Source of the DNA: Gilliamella sp. Choc5-1
GTDB lineage: Bacteria > Pseudomonadota > Gammaproteobacteria > Enterobacterales > Orbaceae
Assembly: GCF_001690595.1 (NCBI RefSeq)
Contig: NZ_LZHH01000109.1
Span: 1 to 64,000 of the forward strand
Reading direction: 5' to 3'
DNA length: 64,000 nt
The translations under genes were made by a program, and so were the position numbers. Below the pieces are notes generated by a model. That model had not been told where the DNA came from. It searched no databases and saw nothing but the letters and a program-made list of their open reading frames with translations. Below are positions 47,931 through 58,604 of the stretch, one piece after another. Within the stretch, counting starts at the first letter, position 1, and every line of letters begins with the position of its first letter.

Positions 47931-49355
47931 ATGAGTCAAGATGTTAAAACACAAGTTGTGGTTTTAGGAGCAGGACCAGCGGGTTATTCCGCTGCGTTTC
48001 GTGCTGCCGACCTTGGACTAGAAGTTACCCTTGTTGAACGTTATTCAACACTTGGTGGTGTTTGTTTAAATGTAGGCTGTATTCCATCAAAAGCATTACT
48101 TCATGTTGCTAAAGTAATGGATGAAGCAAAATCATTAACCGAACATGGTATCCATTTTGGTACACCTAGACTTGAATTAGACAAAGTGCGCGGTTGGAAA
48201 GAAAAAGTCATTAGTCAACTGACTAATGGACTAGCTGGTATGGCCAAAATGCGCAAAGTCAATGTGATTCAAGGTGAAGCACAGTTTACTGGTAGTCATA
48301 CAATGGAGGTAACTTCATCAAAAGGAATCACTAAGATCACCTTTGATAATGCGATTATTGCAGCGGGCTCTCGTCCAATCAAGTTGCCTTTTATTCCACA
48401 TGATGATCCTCGTATTTGGGATTCTACAGATGCCTTAGCCTTAACCACCATTCCTAAAAAATTATTATTAATGGGTGGCGGAATTATAGGTCTTGAAATG
48501 GGGACTGTATACCATGCACTTGGTTCAGAAGTCGATGTAGTTGAAATGTTTGATCAAGTGATTCCGGCTGCTGATAAAGATGTAATTAAAGTCTTTACTA
48601 AGCAGATCCAAAAGAAATTCACGTTACGATTGGAAACTAAAGTTACTACCGTTGAAGCAAAACATGATGCAATTTATGTCACCATGGAAAAGAAAGACGG
48701 CAGCACCGAAACTCATACTTATGATGCGGTATTAGTAGCAATTGGCCGTACACCAAATGGTAAATTAATTAGTGCCGAAAAAGCAGGCGTTAATGTTACT
48801 GACCGTGGATTTATTGAAGTCGATAAACAGATGCGTACCAATGTTCCGCATATCTATGCAATTGGAGATATTGTTGGTCAACCAATGCTTGCGCACAAAG
48901 GCGTACACGAAGGTCATGTGGCAGCAGAAGTAATTGCAGGTAAAAAACACTTCTTTGATCCAAAAACCATTCCTTCTATCGCTTATACTGAACCTGAAGT
49001 TGCTTGGGTTGGTTTAACTGAAAAAGAAGCGAAAGAGAAAGGTATTGATTATGAAGTATCAATCTTCCCATGGGCAGCTTCAGGACGAGCTATCGCTTCT
49101 GATTGCTCTGAAGGGATGACAAAACTGATCTTCAATAAAGCAGATAATCGCCTATTAGGTGGTGCGGTTGTTGGTGCAAATGGCGGTGAATTACTTGGTG
49201 AAATCACCTTAGCTGTCGAAATGGGTTGCGATGCCGAAGATATTGCATTAACAATTCATGCTCACCCAACATTGCATGAATCAATTGGCTTAGCCTCTGA
49301 AATTTATGAAGGCTCAGTCACTGATTTACCAAATGCTAAGGCGAAGAAGAAATAG
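47931..49355 (+). CDS. lpd: Dihydrolipoamide dehydrogenase, E3 component
   Basis: Lpd reoxidises the E2 dihydrolipoyl groups with FAD and NAD+, and serves PDH, 2-oxoglutarate dehydrogenase and glycine cleavage. The protein has 474 residues, as in E. coli. The FAD site is VVLGAGPAGYSAAFRA, the redox disulfide is in GGVCLNVGCIPSKA, the NAD site is LLMGGGIIGLEMG and the C-terminal base is in HAHPTLHES. It starts 16 bp after aceF, and a strong terminator closes the operon. Confidence 0.98.
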   Translation: MSQDVKTQVVVLGAGPAGYSAAFRAADLGLEVTLVERYSTLGGVCLNVGCIPSKALLHVAKVMDEAKSLTEHGIHFGTPRLELDKVRGWKEKVISQLTNGLAGMAKMRKVNVIQGEAQFTGSHTMEVTSSKGITKITFDNAIIAAGSRPIKLPFIPHDDPRIWDSTDALALTTIPKKLLLMGGGIIGLEMGTVYHALGSEVDVVEMFDQVIPAADKDVIKVFTKQIQKKFTLRLETKVTTVEAKHDAIYVTMEKKDGSTETHTYDAVLVAIGRTPNGKLISAEKAGVNVTDRGFIEVDKQMRTNVPHIYAIGDIVGQPMLAHKGVHEGHVAAEVIAGKKHFFDPKTIPSIAYTEPEVAWVGLTEKEAKEKGIDYEVSIFPWAASGRAIASDCSEGMTKLIFNKADNRLLGGAVVGANGGELLGEITLAVEMGCDAEDIALTIHAHPTLHESIGLASEIYEGSVTDLPNAKAKKK

Positions 49356-49383
49356 TAATAATAAGTCATTTATATACTTAATA

Positions 49384-49420
49384 AAATGCCGTTAGCTCAA
49401 ACTAACGGCATTTTTATTTT
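49384..49420 (+). terminator. Rho-independent terminator of aceE-aceF-lpd
   Basis: AAATGCCGTTAG (49384-49395) and CTAACGGCATTT (49402-49413) form a perfect 12-bp stem with a 6-nt loop, followed by TTATTTTTT. Confidence 0.92.
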
Positions 49421-49433
49421 TTATAAGATAATT

Positions 49434-49470
49434 TTTGTCAAAAAGTTTCAGGAGTGCACTACGTTTATGT
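49434..49470 (+). repeat. Possible divergent copy D of the dispersed intergenic repeat
   Basis: TTTGTCAAAAAGTTTCAGG, then AGTGCACTACGTTTA, aligns with the cores at 21692, 28088 and 54062, with roughly one mismatch in three. It lies directly between the lpd terminator and the Rhs remnant. It is short and AT-rich, so chance cannot be excluded. Confidence 0.3.
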
Positions 49471-49591
49471 AGAAAACAAATAAAAATCAATTAATTAAAT
49501 TCATGCCCCTGATAAATCTCAAGTTATGTATTTTGAGTGAATTATTTTAAGCATATGAAATGTAAAAACTTGATGTTTTCTAGCAGGAACA

Positions 49592-50146
49592 AAAACAGCG
49601 AAAATTGTCCATACAAAGATTTATCGCTATCTTTGGGATGGTAATGTTTTATTGCATGAATGGCATTATCAGTGTGCACGGCGTCCTAAGGTTATTTCTG
49701 ATGAGCTGGGAATGCTTATTTTGGACCACCCCGAACCGGTCCAAAACCTGACCACTTGGGTTTATGAGGAAGGAAGTTTAGCACCCACTGCTAAGCTATG
49801 TAATGGCAAGTCCTACTCAATTGTATCGGACTATTTGGGCAGACCGGCTCAGGCCTATGATGATAAAGATGAACTGGTTTGGCAGGTGGAATTTGACATC
49901 TATGGCAGAATACGGGAAGATTCGTTTAACAATCAGCCGTTTATTCCGTTCCGGCAACTGGGGCAGTATGAAGACCAAGAACTAGATGGACTTTATTATA
50001 ATCGTTTCAGGTATTACGACAGTAATACAGGAACTTATATAAGTCAAGACCCTATCGGGCTGGCAGGTAATAACCCGAATTTTTATGCATATACGTTCGA
50101 TTCTAATTTGGAAGTTGATCCATTTGGATTGGATTTAAAATCCTGA
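49592..50146 (+). pseudogene. Orphan Rhs-family C-terminal core remnant
   Basis: The open frame holds only the end of an Rhs/YD-repeat protein: KIYRYLWDGNVLLHEWHYQ, GRPAQAYDDKDELVWQ and the hallmark RFRYYDSNTGTYISQDPIGLAG. It then has DPFGLDLKS and a stop. It lacks the thousand-residue-scale upstream shell, and no methionine start fits (a TTG at 49652 is the first candidate). The variable toxin tip that should follow DPxGL is missing after four residues. GC content is visibly higher than the surroundings. It is a displaced or truncated Rhs tip, not a working toxin. Confidence 0.85.
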
Positions 50147-50316
50147 AAATGGAGAAATAAAAATGATTTAAACTATGTAGGAAAATTAGCTGATCAAAAT
50201 TGAATATTTGAACACGCCTTTCCTGTTGCACCTTTTTTAGTACTTTTAAATCTAAATGCACATCATTTTATTCAGTTTTTTTAAGAAATTTTTGAAACTA
50301 AATTAATCAGTAGGGA

Positions 50317-50550
50317 TTAATGGTAAGGCTGATAAACGTGGTAAATATCTAAATCAATCACATAGTCTACAGCAATATTTTTATTATACGGATAAATTTG
50401 ATAACCATAACGAAAGCAAAATATGTGAGTGAAATTTTCGGAACCTACATCATTGAGAACTTTCATCATACGCGATTTTAGCTGCCCTATTGATGAAGCT
50501 TTGCCTGAAATTAATGTATTACCATAAAAACTTTCAATTTCAATTATCAT
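50317..50550 (-). CDS. Small hypothetical protein beside the Rhs remnant
   Basis: 77 residues, unrecognised. It contains an Ile/Glu-rich start (MIIEIESFYGN), an aromatic FCFRYGYQIYPYNK segment and a VIDLDIYHVYQ end, and looks like a small globular protein rather than random translation. No clear ribosome binding site is present, only A-rich sequence. It lies convergent to the Rhs remnant, where polymorphic-toxin loci keep immunity genes, but immunity genes normally share the toxin's strand. The function is unknown and it may not be expressed. Confidence 0.4.
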   Translation of the reverse strand: MIIEIESFYGNTLISGKASSIGQLKSRMMKVLNDVGSENFTHIFCFRYGYQIYPYNKNIAVDYVIDLDIYHVYQPYH

Positions 50551-50843
50551 TTTTTCAGATTTTAAAAATTATTTTGTCATAGAATTTAGTTAACATAATT
50601 GATAAAAATAGAAAATTGCTACAAATAAGTTGTTGACCATAATCATAAGACTAAAATAAGCCAACATTAAGTTTATAAAATACTTTTTATTATGTCTATA
50701 ATATTTCGGTTTATTCTCTCACCATGCCATATATTGTTTATGCAATATAAGTTTGATAGTTAGCTCAAACTGTATTTTAAAAGTGATTAAGTATATAATG
50801 CCCCACAAATTTAATTAATTTATATCATCTAATATATATTTTT
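50551..50843. other. AT-rich intergenic region upstream of prfA
   Basis: 293 bp between the hypothetical gene (minus) and prfA (plus). I see no gene, tRNA or convincing hairpin; it should contain the prfA promoter. hemA, which precedes prfA in E. coli, is absent. Confidence 0.4.
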
Positions 50844-51929
50844 ATGAAATCTTCAATTATCAACAAATTAGAAATGCTACAAGAGCGTTATGAAGAAGTT
50901 CAAGCATTATTGTCTGATGCTTCGGTTATTGCGGATCAAAATCGCTTTCGCACTTTGTCTAAAGAATATTCTCAATTAACAGGGGTGGTTAAGTGTTTTT
51001 CTGATTGGAAGCAAACACAAGAGGATATTGAGACAGCTAAAATGATGCTATCTGATCCTGAAATGAGTGAAATGGCACAAGAGGAGTTAAACGAAGCATT
51101 AAGTCGAGTTGAAGAACAAGAAAAGCAACTACAAGTTTTACTATTACCTAAAGATCCTAATGATGATTATAATTGTTTTATCGAAGTTAGAGCTGGAACT
51201 GGTGGTGATGAAGCGGCTATTTTTGCTGGCGACTTAGCACGAATGTATACAAGATTTGCCGAATCACGGAATTGGCGTGTTGAGATTATGAGTGCAAATG
51301 ATGGTGAACATGGTGGCTATAAAGAAGTTATTATGTTAGTTAGTGGGGATGGTGTTTATGGTAATTTAAAATTTGAATCAGGTGGACACCGAGTCCAACG
51401 TGTACCGGAAACAGAATCTCAAGGTCGTATTCATACCTCTGCTTGTACCGTTGCTGTTTTACCGGAAGTCCCTGAAGCAGAAATGCCCGAAATCAACCCT
51501 GCTGATTTAAAAATTGATACCTATCGTTCATCTGGCGCAGGTGGTCAGCATGTTAATACAACAGATTCTGCTATTCGTATTACCCACATTCCTACGGGCA
51601 TCGTTGTTGAATGTCAAGATGAGCGATCGCAACATAAAAACAGAGCCAAAGCAATGTCAGTTTTAGCTGCAAGAATTCAAGATGCGGAACTACGTAAGCG
51701 CCAACAAGAAGAGGCTTCAACACGTCGAAATCTATTAGGTTCAGGCGATCGTTCAGATAGAATCAGAACATATAATTATCCACAAGGTCGAGTAACCGAT
51801 CATCGAATTAATTTAACGCTTTACCGTTTAGATGAAGTCATGGAAGGAAAATTAGAGATGCTAATCGATCCGATTGTGCAGGAATATCAAGCTGATCAAC
51901 TAGCAGCTTTATCGGAACAAGATGAATGA
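50844..51929 (+). CDS. prfA: Peptide chain release factor 1
   Basis: RF1 recognises UAA and UAG and triggers peptide release. The protein has 361 residues. The GGQ motif is at residues 233-235, inside [15 protein letters not shown], and Q235 is the target of the neighbouring PrmC. The stop-codon tripeptide region reads VPETESQG (PET, residues 188-190), where E. coli has PAT; the outer Pro and Thr are kept. The gene overlaps prmC by 4 bp. Confidence 0.97.
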   Translation: MKSSIINKLEMLQERYEEVQALLSDASVIADQNRFRTLSKEYSQLTGVVKCFSDWKQTQEDIETAKMMLSDPEMSEMAQEELNEALSRVEEQEKQLQVLLLPKDPNDDYNCFIEVRAGTGGDEAAIFAGDLARMYTRFAESRNWRVEIMSANDGEHGGYKEVIMLVSGDGVYGNLKFESGGHRVQRVPETESQGRIHTSACTVAVLPEVPEAEMPEINPADLKIDTYRSSGAGGQHVNTTDSAIRITHIPTGIVVECQDERSQHKNRAKAMSVLAARIQDAELRKRQQEEASTRRNLLGSGDRSDRIRTYNYPQGRVTDHRINLTLYRLDEVMEGKLEMLIDPIVQEYQADQLAALSEQDE

Positions 51930-52762
51930 CATACTTACAATGGCTTAAAAGTGCATCTCAAACCTTAACAGATAGTGAAAGCCCAAAGCGAGATGCTGAA
52001 ATTTTACTGAGTTTTGTTACGCAAAAAACGCGGACATTTTTAATGGCGTTCAGTGAAACATTGCTAACTGATGATGAATTGATTGCTTTATCTGAATGTT
52101 TAGAACGCAGGAAAAATGGTGAGCCTATCGCTTATATAACTGGCGAAAAAGAGTTTTGGTCCTTAAAGTTTAATGTTTCTAACGCCACTTTAATACCTAG
52201 ACCGGATACCGAAAAATTAGTTGAATTAGGTTTAGAGTACCTTCCTAAAGTGCCTTGTGAAGTATTGGATCTTGGCACGGGAACCGGCTCGATAGTTATT
52301 GCAATGGCAACCGAACGTCAAGACTGTTTATTTACCGCAATTGAAAAAAATAAAGATGCCCTAATTTTAGCTCAAAAAAATGCGACCCAAATCGGGGTGA
52401 ATAATGTTTATTTTTTACAAGGTGATTGGTACAAGCCAATAAAGAATAGAAAGTTTTCAATGATTGTCAGTAATCCTCCTTATATTGAGCCAACAGACAT
52501 TCACTTATCTCAAGGCGATGTACGCTACGAACCAAGAAGCGCATTAGTTTCTGAAGATGATGGTTTAGCTGATATTAAACTAATTGTACAAGGTGCAACT
52601 AAACACTTAAACCAATATGGGTGGTTATTAATAGAACATGGTTGGAAACAAGGCGAGGCAGTGCAAACAGTTTTTAAACAACATGGATTTCAATTAGTAG
52701 AAACCTTCACCGACTATAGCGGTAATGACAGAGTCACCCTTGGTCGCTGGTTTAAACCTTAA
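51926..52762 (+). CDS. prmC: Release factor glutamine N5-methyltransferase
   Basis: PrmC methylates the GGQ glutamine of RF1 and RF2 using SAM. The protein has 278 residues. The N-terminal substrate-binding domain ends in YITGEKEFW. The SAM site DLGTGTGSI is at residues 115-123 and the catalytic NPPY at 183-186, followed by YEPRSALVS. The ATGA overlap with prfA couples translation of enzyme and substrate. kdsA follows 16 bp on. Confidence 0.96.
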   Translation: MTYLQWLKSASQTLTDSESPKRDAEILLSFVTQKTRTFLMAFSETLLTDDELIALSECLERRKNGEPIAYITGEKEFWSLKFNVSNATLIPRPDTEKLVELGLEYLPKVPCEVLDLGTGTGSIVIAMATERQDCLFTAIEKNKDALILAQKNATQIGVNNVYFLQGDWYKPIKNRKFSMIVSNPPYIEPTDIHLSQGDVRYEPRSALVSEDDGLADIKLIVQGATKHLNQYGWLLIEHGWKQGEAVQTVFKQHGFQLVETFTDYSGNDRVTLGRWFKP

Positions 52763-52766
52763 CTAG

Positions 52767-53633
<867 letters not shown>

Positions 53634-53706
53634 GAGTTTAATTATTTAGCTACAATTAAAAAAACGTTATTTATTATAAAGTAAATGGTATTTTTAGCAT
53701 ATTAAT

Positions 53707-53745
53707 AAAAAAGAGAAACCAAATGTGATTTCTCTTTTTTATTTG
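53707..53745 (+). terminator. Rho-independent terminator of prfA-prmC-kdsA
   Basis: AAAAAAGAGAAA (53707-53718) and TTTCTCTTTTTT (53729-53740) form a perfect 12-bp stem whose 3' arm is itself the T-tract. It is 73 bp past the kdsA stop. Confidence 0.82.
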
Positions 53746-54061
53746 GTGGTCATTTTACGTTATTAATCTTTAGAAATTACTTACTTTTTAATCTTCAATT
53801 TTTCAACCACAGTAATAAATATACATAAAAAATGCCATATCCTAAATCATAGGTAGCGTGTTGATATTATAAATAAAATTGGTGATAGACTAAATATTGA
53901 CACCAAACGTTCATCTAGAACATATTCATTAACATCTTCTAAAATCGTCATAACATATTAAATAATGTGACTTTAATGATTAATACTAACGTAATTTTGT
54001 ACGTGGGTTGGTCATTTACAATGGGATATTTATACAAAGGTTTATATTTTAGGTGATATTT

Positions 54062-54140
54062 TTGTAAAAAATATTCAGGATTCTATACCGTCATAAGTTT
54101 AAAAAATTCTAAAAAAGTCCGTTATATTATTTTTTTTAAT
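54062..54140 (+). repeat. Dispersed intergenic repeat, copy C
   Basis: TTGTAAAAAATATTCAGG, then ATTCTATACCGT, at 54062-54091 is identical to copy B over almost the whole core. Similarity continues more loosely through the TAAAAAATTCTAAAAA and GTTATATTATTTTT stretch, then ends. Confidence 0.58.
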
Positions 54141-54191
54141 AAAAAAAGTTGTGACTTTTATCTAAAAATTAGCATAAAAATCGATCTTTTT

Positions 54192-54207
54192 AGTGATTAT
54201 GATCACG
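54192..54207 (+). promoter_or_regulatory. Candidate CRP-binding site upstream of chiP
   Basis: AGTGA-TTATGA-TCACG has the invariant GTGA-N6-TCAC core of a CRP site, with mismatches only at the two outermost positions. It lies about 220 bp before the chiP start. Confidence 0.5.
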
Positions 54208-54425
54208 ATTTAGAGTGTTTAATTTGCTAGATAAAATATGTTTATGCATTATAAAAATACATATTTACCTCATATCTGAATTTAAATATGTTCCTAAATA
54301 AAGCTTAGTTTTCGAATGTTTAAAATAAAAGTTACTTTGAAGTTCAATTTATTAATAATAATCATATGTTAATAAGTTTTACTGTAAGTTAAATAGCATA
54401 ATTTCATTATTTTAGGAAAATAAAT

Positions 54426-55844
54426 ATGAATATTTATAATGCAAAAATGATACCTAACCGATTAAATCTTTTAACTAAACTTATTTTTTCTTTTTCTGTT
54501 TTAATGGGGGTAACAACTCCAGTTGATGCCGTCTATGAAAATCATTTTTTCGATGATGCTTCATTAACTGGTAATATCTTTTTCTGGAATCGTGATCGTG
54601 AACGCAAAGATATTGATACACATAAGTATGAAAAAAACCTAAGACACACTTCATTCAATACTAATTTGGATTTTAAATCAGGCTATATTGCCGATAGATT
54701 GGCTATTGAACTTGGTGGTTATGGCGCTTGGGAAGTCAGTAATGGCGGTAATGGACACCCAAATGAAATAGGATTTAGTGGTGCTCATACCCGTTGGGAT
54801 GAGGATTGGAAGAAAGATGTCAGTGGACTTAGTTTTTATAAAGCACAAGCAAATTTTAAAATTGACGAATTATTTTGGGTAAAAGCAGGTTATATTCAAC
54901 CCTCAGGTCAAACGTTACTTGCACCACACTGGAGTTTATTACCAGGTACTTATCGAGGTTTTGAGGTAGGGTCAACTCTTGATTTTGATAGCGCTGGAGC
55001 ATTGTCGATGTCATATATGTGGAGTGATAAATATAAAGCACCTTGGTATAAACGGCTTTATGAATTTAAACAGTGGGGAAAAGGTAAAAAAATTAATTAT
55101 TTACATTCTGCCGGTTTGAAGTATGACTTTAAAAATGACTTAGTATTAGAAAGTGCATTTGGACAAGCACAAAATTATATGAACCAATTTTTTGGTAAAG
55201 TATCTTATAAAATGGAAGTGTTTGATAATCCTATGATTATGAGCTACCAATTTTATGGCGCTAAAGATCAATCGCATAAAGGTACAGATGTATATGATGG
55301 CTTAGCGTGGTTGCAAGCAGCAACATTAGGCTATCAAGTTGGTGCTATCGGTCTACGATTTGAAGGCGTTTCGGTTAAAGCTGATGGAGAACAGGGATTC
55401 TTTTTACAGCGTATGACACCTGATTATGCTTCATCAAATGGTCGTTTAGATATATGGTGGAATTCTCGCTCAGACTTCAATGCCAATGGTGAAAAAGCAG
55501 TGTTTGCTGAAGTGACTTATGATTTAAGTCATCTATCTCATTATTTAGCGGGTTGGAAAACAGGTGCGTCTTATGCCTATGGTTGGGATGCAAAACCTAG
55601 CACTAATCGTCAATACAATCAAAAACAGCGTTTGATTGAATCTGCATATAACTTTGATTTAGGTTATACCGTGCAAGAAAGTTGGGCAAAAGATACAACC
55701 TTCCAATTGCACTATACCAAATATAACAACCATTCAAATATACCGAGCTGGGGTGGTGGATACGGTAATATTTTCCAAGATGAACGAGATATTAAATTTA
55801 TTGTTACTATTCCATTCACTGTTTTTAGTGCTAAACAAAAATAG
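54426..55844 (+). CDS. chiP: Chitoporin (OprD-like outer-membrane porin)
   Basis: 472 residues. A signal peptide ending VDA precedes a beta-barrel of alternating hydrophobic and aromatic strands that ends in F-rich sequence. It closely parallels recalled E. coli ChiP (YbfM): DDASLTGNIFFW, AGYIQPSGQTLLAPHWS, FLQRMTPDYASSNGRLDIWW, RSDFNANGEKAVF and SWGGGYGNIFQDERD are shared or nearly so. It admits chitin oligosaccharides through the outer membrane. The chitobiase gene starts 7 bp downstream, so they form an operon. Confidence 0.95.
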   Translation: MNIYNAKMIPNRLNLLTKLIFSFSVLMGVTTPVDAVYENHFFDDASLTGNIFFWNRDRERKDIDTHKYEKNLRHTSFNTNLDFKSGYIADRLAIELGGYGAWEVSNGGNGHPNEIGFSGAHTRWDEDWKKDVSGLSFYKAQANFKIDELFWVKAGYIQPSGQTLLAPHWSLLPGTYRGFEVGSTLDFDSAGALSMSYMWSDKYKAPWYKRLYEFKQWGKGKKINYLHSAGLKYDFKNDLVLESAFGQAQNYMNQFFGKVSYKMEVFDNPMIMSYQFYGAKDQSHKGTDVYDGLAWLQAATLGYQVGAIGLRFEGVSVKADGEQGFFLQRMTPDYASSNGRLDIWWNSRSDFNANGEKAVFAEVTYDLSHLSHYLAGWKTGASYAYGWDAKPSTNRQYNQKQRLIESAYNFDLGYTVQESWAKDTTFQLHYTKYNNHSNIPSWGGGYGNIFQDERDIKFIVTIPFTVFSAKQK

Positions 55845-55851
55845 GTAAAAA

Positions 55852-58533
55852 ATGATGAAAAAGATTAAGGCAACGATATTAGCAACTTCAATTCTTTCTT
55901 TGTTAAATATATGTGCGATTCAATCAGTGCATGCTTCTCAACAAATTGCTGATTTGATTAGTTCTCAACTTAATGTTAAATATGAAGTTGTCGACAATCA
56001 AGCAAACTCAAATGGCGTTAACTGTTCAGCTTTAGGTGCTGATTGGGCTTCTTGTAATAAAATCATGATTTCACTTAAAAATACTGGAACAGCCATTAAT
56101 AATAAAGATTGGGCTATCTATTTTGATAATATCAGAATGATTCTAGCTGTAGACAATGATCAGTTTAAAATCACCCATATTACAGGTGATTTACATAAGC
56201 TTGAGCCAACAGAAAAGTTCACTGGTTTTCCTGCCAATACAACGGTGAATATTCCAATTATTGGGGAATATTGGATGCTTAGTGAAAGTGATGTTATGCC
56301 ACGTTGGTATGTAACTTCCAGTGATGCTAACCCCAAAGTTATTGCTAACACTAATACGGATTCTGACAATTTATCAGCATTTGTTGCACCAATAAAACAA
56401 CAATGGAAAAGAACGGCTGATGATCACAATATTTTAATGACGCCTGCTAACCGTTTTGAATATAACGCCGATATTAATAAATTATCTGAATCATCGTTAC
56501 GAGGGCAAATTCTACCGACACCAAGCAAACTTACAATAGGTAAAGAGGATGTTATAATTGATCAGCAAGGAGTTAATTTGATCCTTAATGGTTTAAATCA
56601 AGAAAGTTTAGCTATTTTAAAAGCACAATTTAAAGCATTAAACATTGCAGTAACAGGAAAAGGTTATCAAATAAAAGCAACCGTTGATCCTAAACAATTT
56701 AAGCAAGAAAAATTTGGCGCTTATCAATTAGATATCAAAAAGGATAAGACATTAATCACCGCTTATGATGAAGCAGGAATTTTTTATGCCATTCAATCCA
56801 TTTTATCTATCATTCCCGTAAATCATTCAAATTCAATACCAATGCTAAATGCAGTCGATTCGCCACGTTTTGTTTATCGAGGGATTATGCTTGATATTGG
56901 GCGTAATTTTAAATCTAAACAAGCCATATTAAGTTTATTAGATCAAATGGCAAAATATAAAATGAATAAATTTCATTTTCACTTAAGTGACGATGAAGGT
57001 TGGCGAATTCAAATTTCTGGATTACCAGAGCTAACCGATATCGGTAGTAAACGCTGTCACGACCTCACGGAGCAAAATTGTTTATTACCACAATTAGGTT
57101 CGGGACCTGATAGTAATACGAGTGGATCAGGATTTTTAAGTCGTAATGATTACATTGAAATTGTCAAATATGCAAAAGCACGCTTTATCGAGGTTATTCC
57201 TGAAATCGATATGCCTGCACATGCCAGAGCCGCAATAGTATCAATGGAAGCACGTTATAAACGCCTAATGAATGAAGGAAAAGAGCAACAAGCTAATGAG
57301 TATCGTTTAGTTGATCCAACCGATACATCCAATACCACAACGGTACAATTTTATAATCGCTTAAGCTATTTGAATCCTTGTCTTGATTCATCTAAACGCT
57401 TTGTTAATAAAGTTATCGATGAAATCGCAAAAATGCATATTGAAGCAGGGCAACCGCTTAATACTTGGCATTTTGGTGGTGATGAAGCTAAAAATATCCG
57501 TTTAGGTACAGGTTATCAAGATCTGCAAGCAAAAGAAAAAACTGATATTAAAGGTACTATTGATCAAAGTATTGAAGATCATCCATGGGCTAAATCACAA
57601 GCTTGTCAAACTTTTGTAAGAAAAGGCAAAGTGAAAGATATTGAGCATCTACCAAGTTATTTTGCACAACAAGTCAGTACCATTATTAAAGATCATGGCA
57701 TAAACCATATGCAAGCATGGCAAGATGGTATGAAACATGCCGAAAATGCCAAATCTTTTGCGGTTGATAAAGTCACAGTTAACTTTTGGGACACATTATA
57801 TTGGGGGGGATTTGATTCAGTTAATGAATGGACAAATAAAGGTTATCAAGTAATTATCTCTAATCCAGACTATGTTTATTTAGATATGCCATATGAAGTG
57901 AATCCAAAAGAGAGTGGTTACTATTGGGCAACACGTTTTAGTGATGAACGTAAAATATTTAGCTTTGCGCCCAATAATTTACCACAAAATGCTGAAACTT
58001 CGGTTGACCGAGATGGTAATCCATTTACAGCTAAAGGTACTATGAACTGGTCAGGTGCTTATGGGCTATCAGCACAAATTTGGACTGAAGATATCCGTAG
58101 TGATAACAAAATGCAATATATGGCTTTTCCTCGTTTACTAGCGGTTGCTGAAAGGGCTTGGCATCAAGCTGATTGGGAAATGGCTTATCAAAAAGATCGC
58201 CAATATCAGCAAGGTGAAACACATTATGTAGATAGCAAAGCGTTACATGATGATTGGAATCGCTTTGCTAATTTACTTGGACAAAGAGAGCTAGCTAAAC
58301 TTGATCTTGCGGGTATAAATTATAGATTACCTATCCCTGGTGCAAAAATTGTAAATGGTAAATTAAACGCCAATATTGTATTTCCTGGTTTAAACATTGA
58401 ATATTCAACGAATAATGGAAAAAATTGGAAACTTTATACTGTTCCAGTGGCAATTAATAAAGATAACACTATCTCTATTCGTAGTATTTCATCAGATCAA
58501 AAAAGAACAAGTCGTATAGAAAAGCTAAATTAA
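55852..58533 (+). CDS. chb: GH20 chitobiase (N,N'-diacetylchitobiase)
   Basis: 893 residues, like Serratia chitobiase (885). A signal peptide ends near HAS. A carbohydrate-binding beta domain (about 35-180) and a GH20b domain follow. The catalytic (beta/alpha)8 domain runs from about 340, with YRGIMLDIGRNF, KFHFHLSDDEGWR and the catalytic pair D544-E545 in FGGDEAKN. A short C-terminal immunoglobulin-like domain ends the chain. It cleaves chitobiose to GlcNAc, probably in the periplasm after ChiP uptake. Two adjacent ATGs exist; the first is used. Confidence 0.93.
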   Translation: MMKKIKATILATSILSLLNICAIQSVHASQQIADLISSQLNVKYEVVDNQANSNGVNCSALGADWASCNKIMISLKNTGTAINNKDWAIYFDNIRMILAVDNDQFKITHITGDLHKLEPTEKFTGFPANTTVNIPIIGEYWMLSESDVMPRWYVTSSDANPKVIANTNTDSDNLSAFVAPIKQQWKRTADDHNILMTPANRFEYNADINKLSESSLRGQILPTPSKLTIGKEDVIIDQQGVNLILNGLNQESLAILKAQFKALNIAVTGKGYQIKATVDPKQFKQEKFGAYQLDIKKDKTLITAYDEAGIFYAIQSILSIIPVNHSNSIPMLNAVDSPRFVYRGIMLDIGRNFKSKQAILSLLDQMAKYKMNKFHFHLSDDEGWRIQISGLPELTDIGSKRCHDLTEQNCLLPQLGSGPDSNTSGSGFLSRNDYIEIVKYAKARFIEVIPEIDMPAHARAAIVSMEARYKRLMNEGKEQQANEYRLVDPTDTSNTTTVQFYNRLSYLNPCLDSSKRFVNKVIDEIAKMHIEAGQPLNTWHFGGDEAKNIRLGTGYQDLQAKEKTDIKGTIDQSIEDHPWAKSQACQTFVRKGKVKDIEHLPSYFAQQVSTIIKDHGINHMQAWQDGMKHAENAKSFAVDKVTVNFWDTLYWGGFDSVNEWTNKGYQVIISNPDYVYLDMPYEVNPKESGYYWATRFSDERKIFSFAPNNLPQNAETSVDRDGNPFTAKGTMNWSGAYGLSAQIWTEDIRSDNKMQYMAFPRLLAVAERAWHQADWEMAYQKDRQYQQGETHYVDSKALHDDWNRFANLLGQRELAKLDLAGINYRLPIPGAKIVNGKLNANIVFPGLNIEYSTNNGKNWKLYTVPVAINKDNTISIRSISSDQKRTSRIEKLN

Positions 58534-58549
58534 GCTTTAAAACACTAAT

Positions 58550-58576
58550 ATTCTTATCCGTTTATCGGATAAGAAT
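58550..58576. terminator. Hairpin between chb and rraB (convergent)
   Basis: ATTCTTATCCG (58550-58560) and CGGATAAGAAT (58566-58576) form a perfect 11-bp stem with a 5-nt loop. It lacks a strong T-tract on either strand, but lies 16 bp past the chb stop and before the rraB stop. Terminator function is likely in one or both directions. Confidence 0.6.
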
Positions 58577-58604
58577 AAAGCCTAAGAAAGGGAGTTGATG
58601 ATAT

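Larger units (their letters stand above)
53746..54425. other. Long intergenic region upstream of chiP, with repeat copy C and a CRP-like site
   Basis: 680 bp without a gene. It contains the repeat core at 54062-54091 and a probable CRP site at 54192-54207. A long AT-rich leader precedes chiP. I found no tRNA or open frame worth calling. In E. coli the chiP leader is the target of the ChiX small RNA; I cannot recognise a ChiX gene or pairing site here. Confidence 0.5.
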
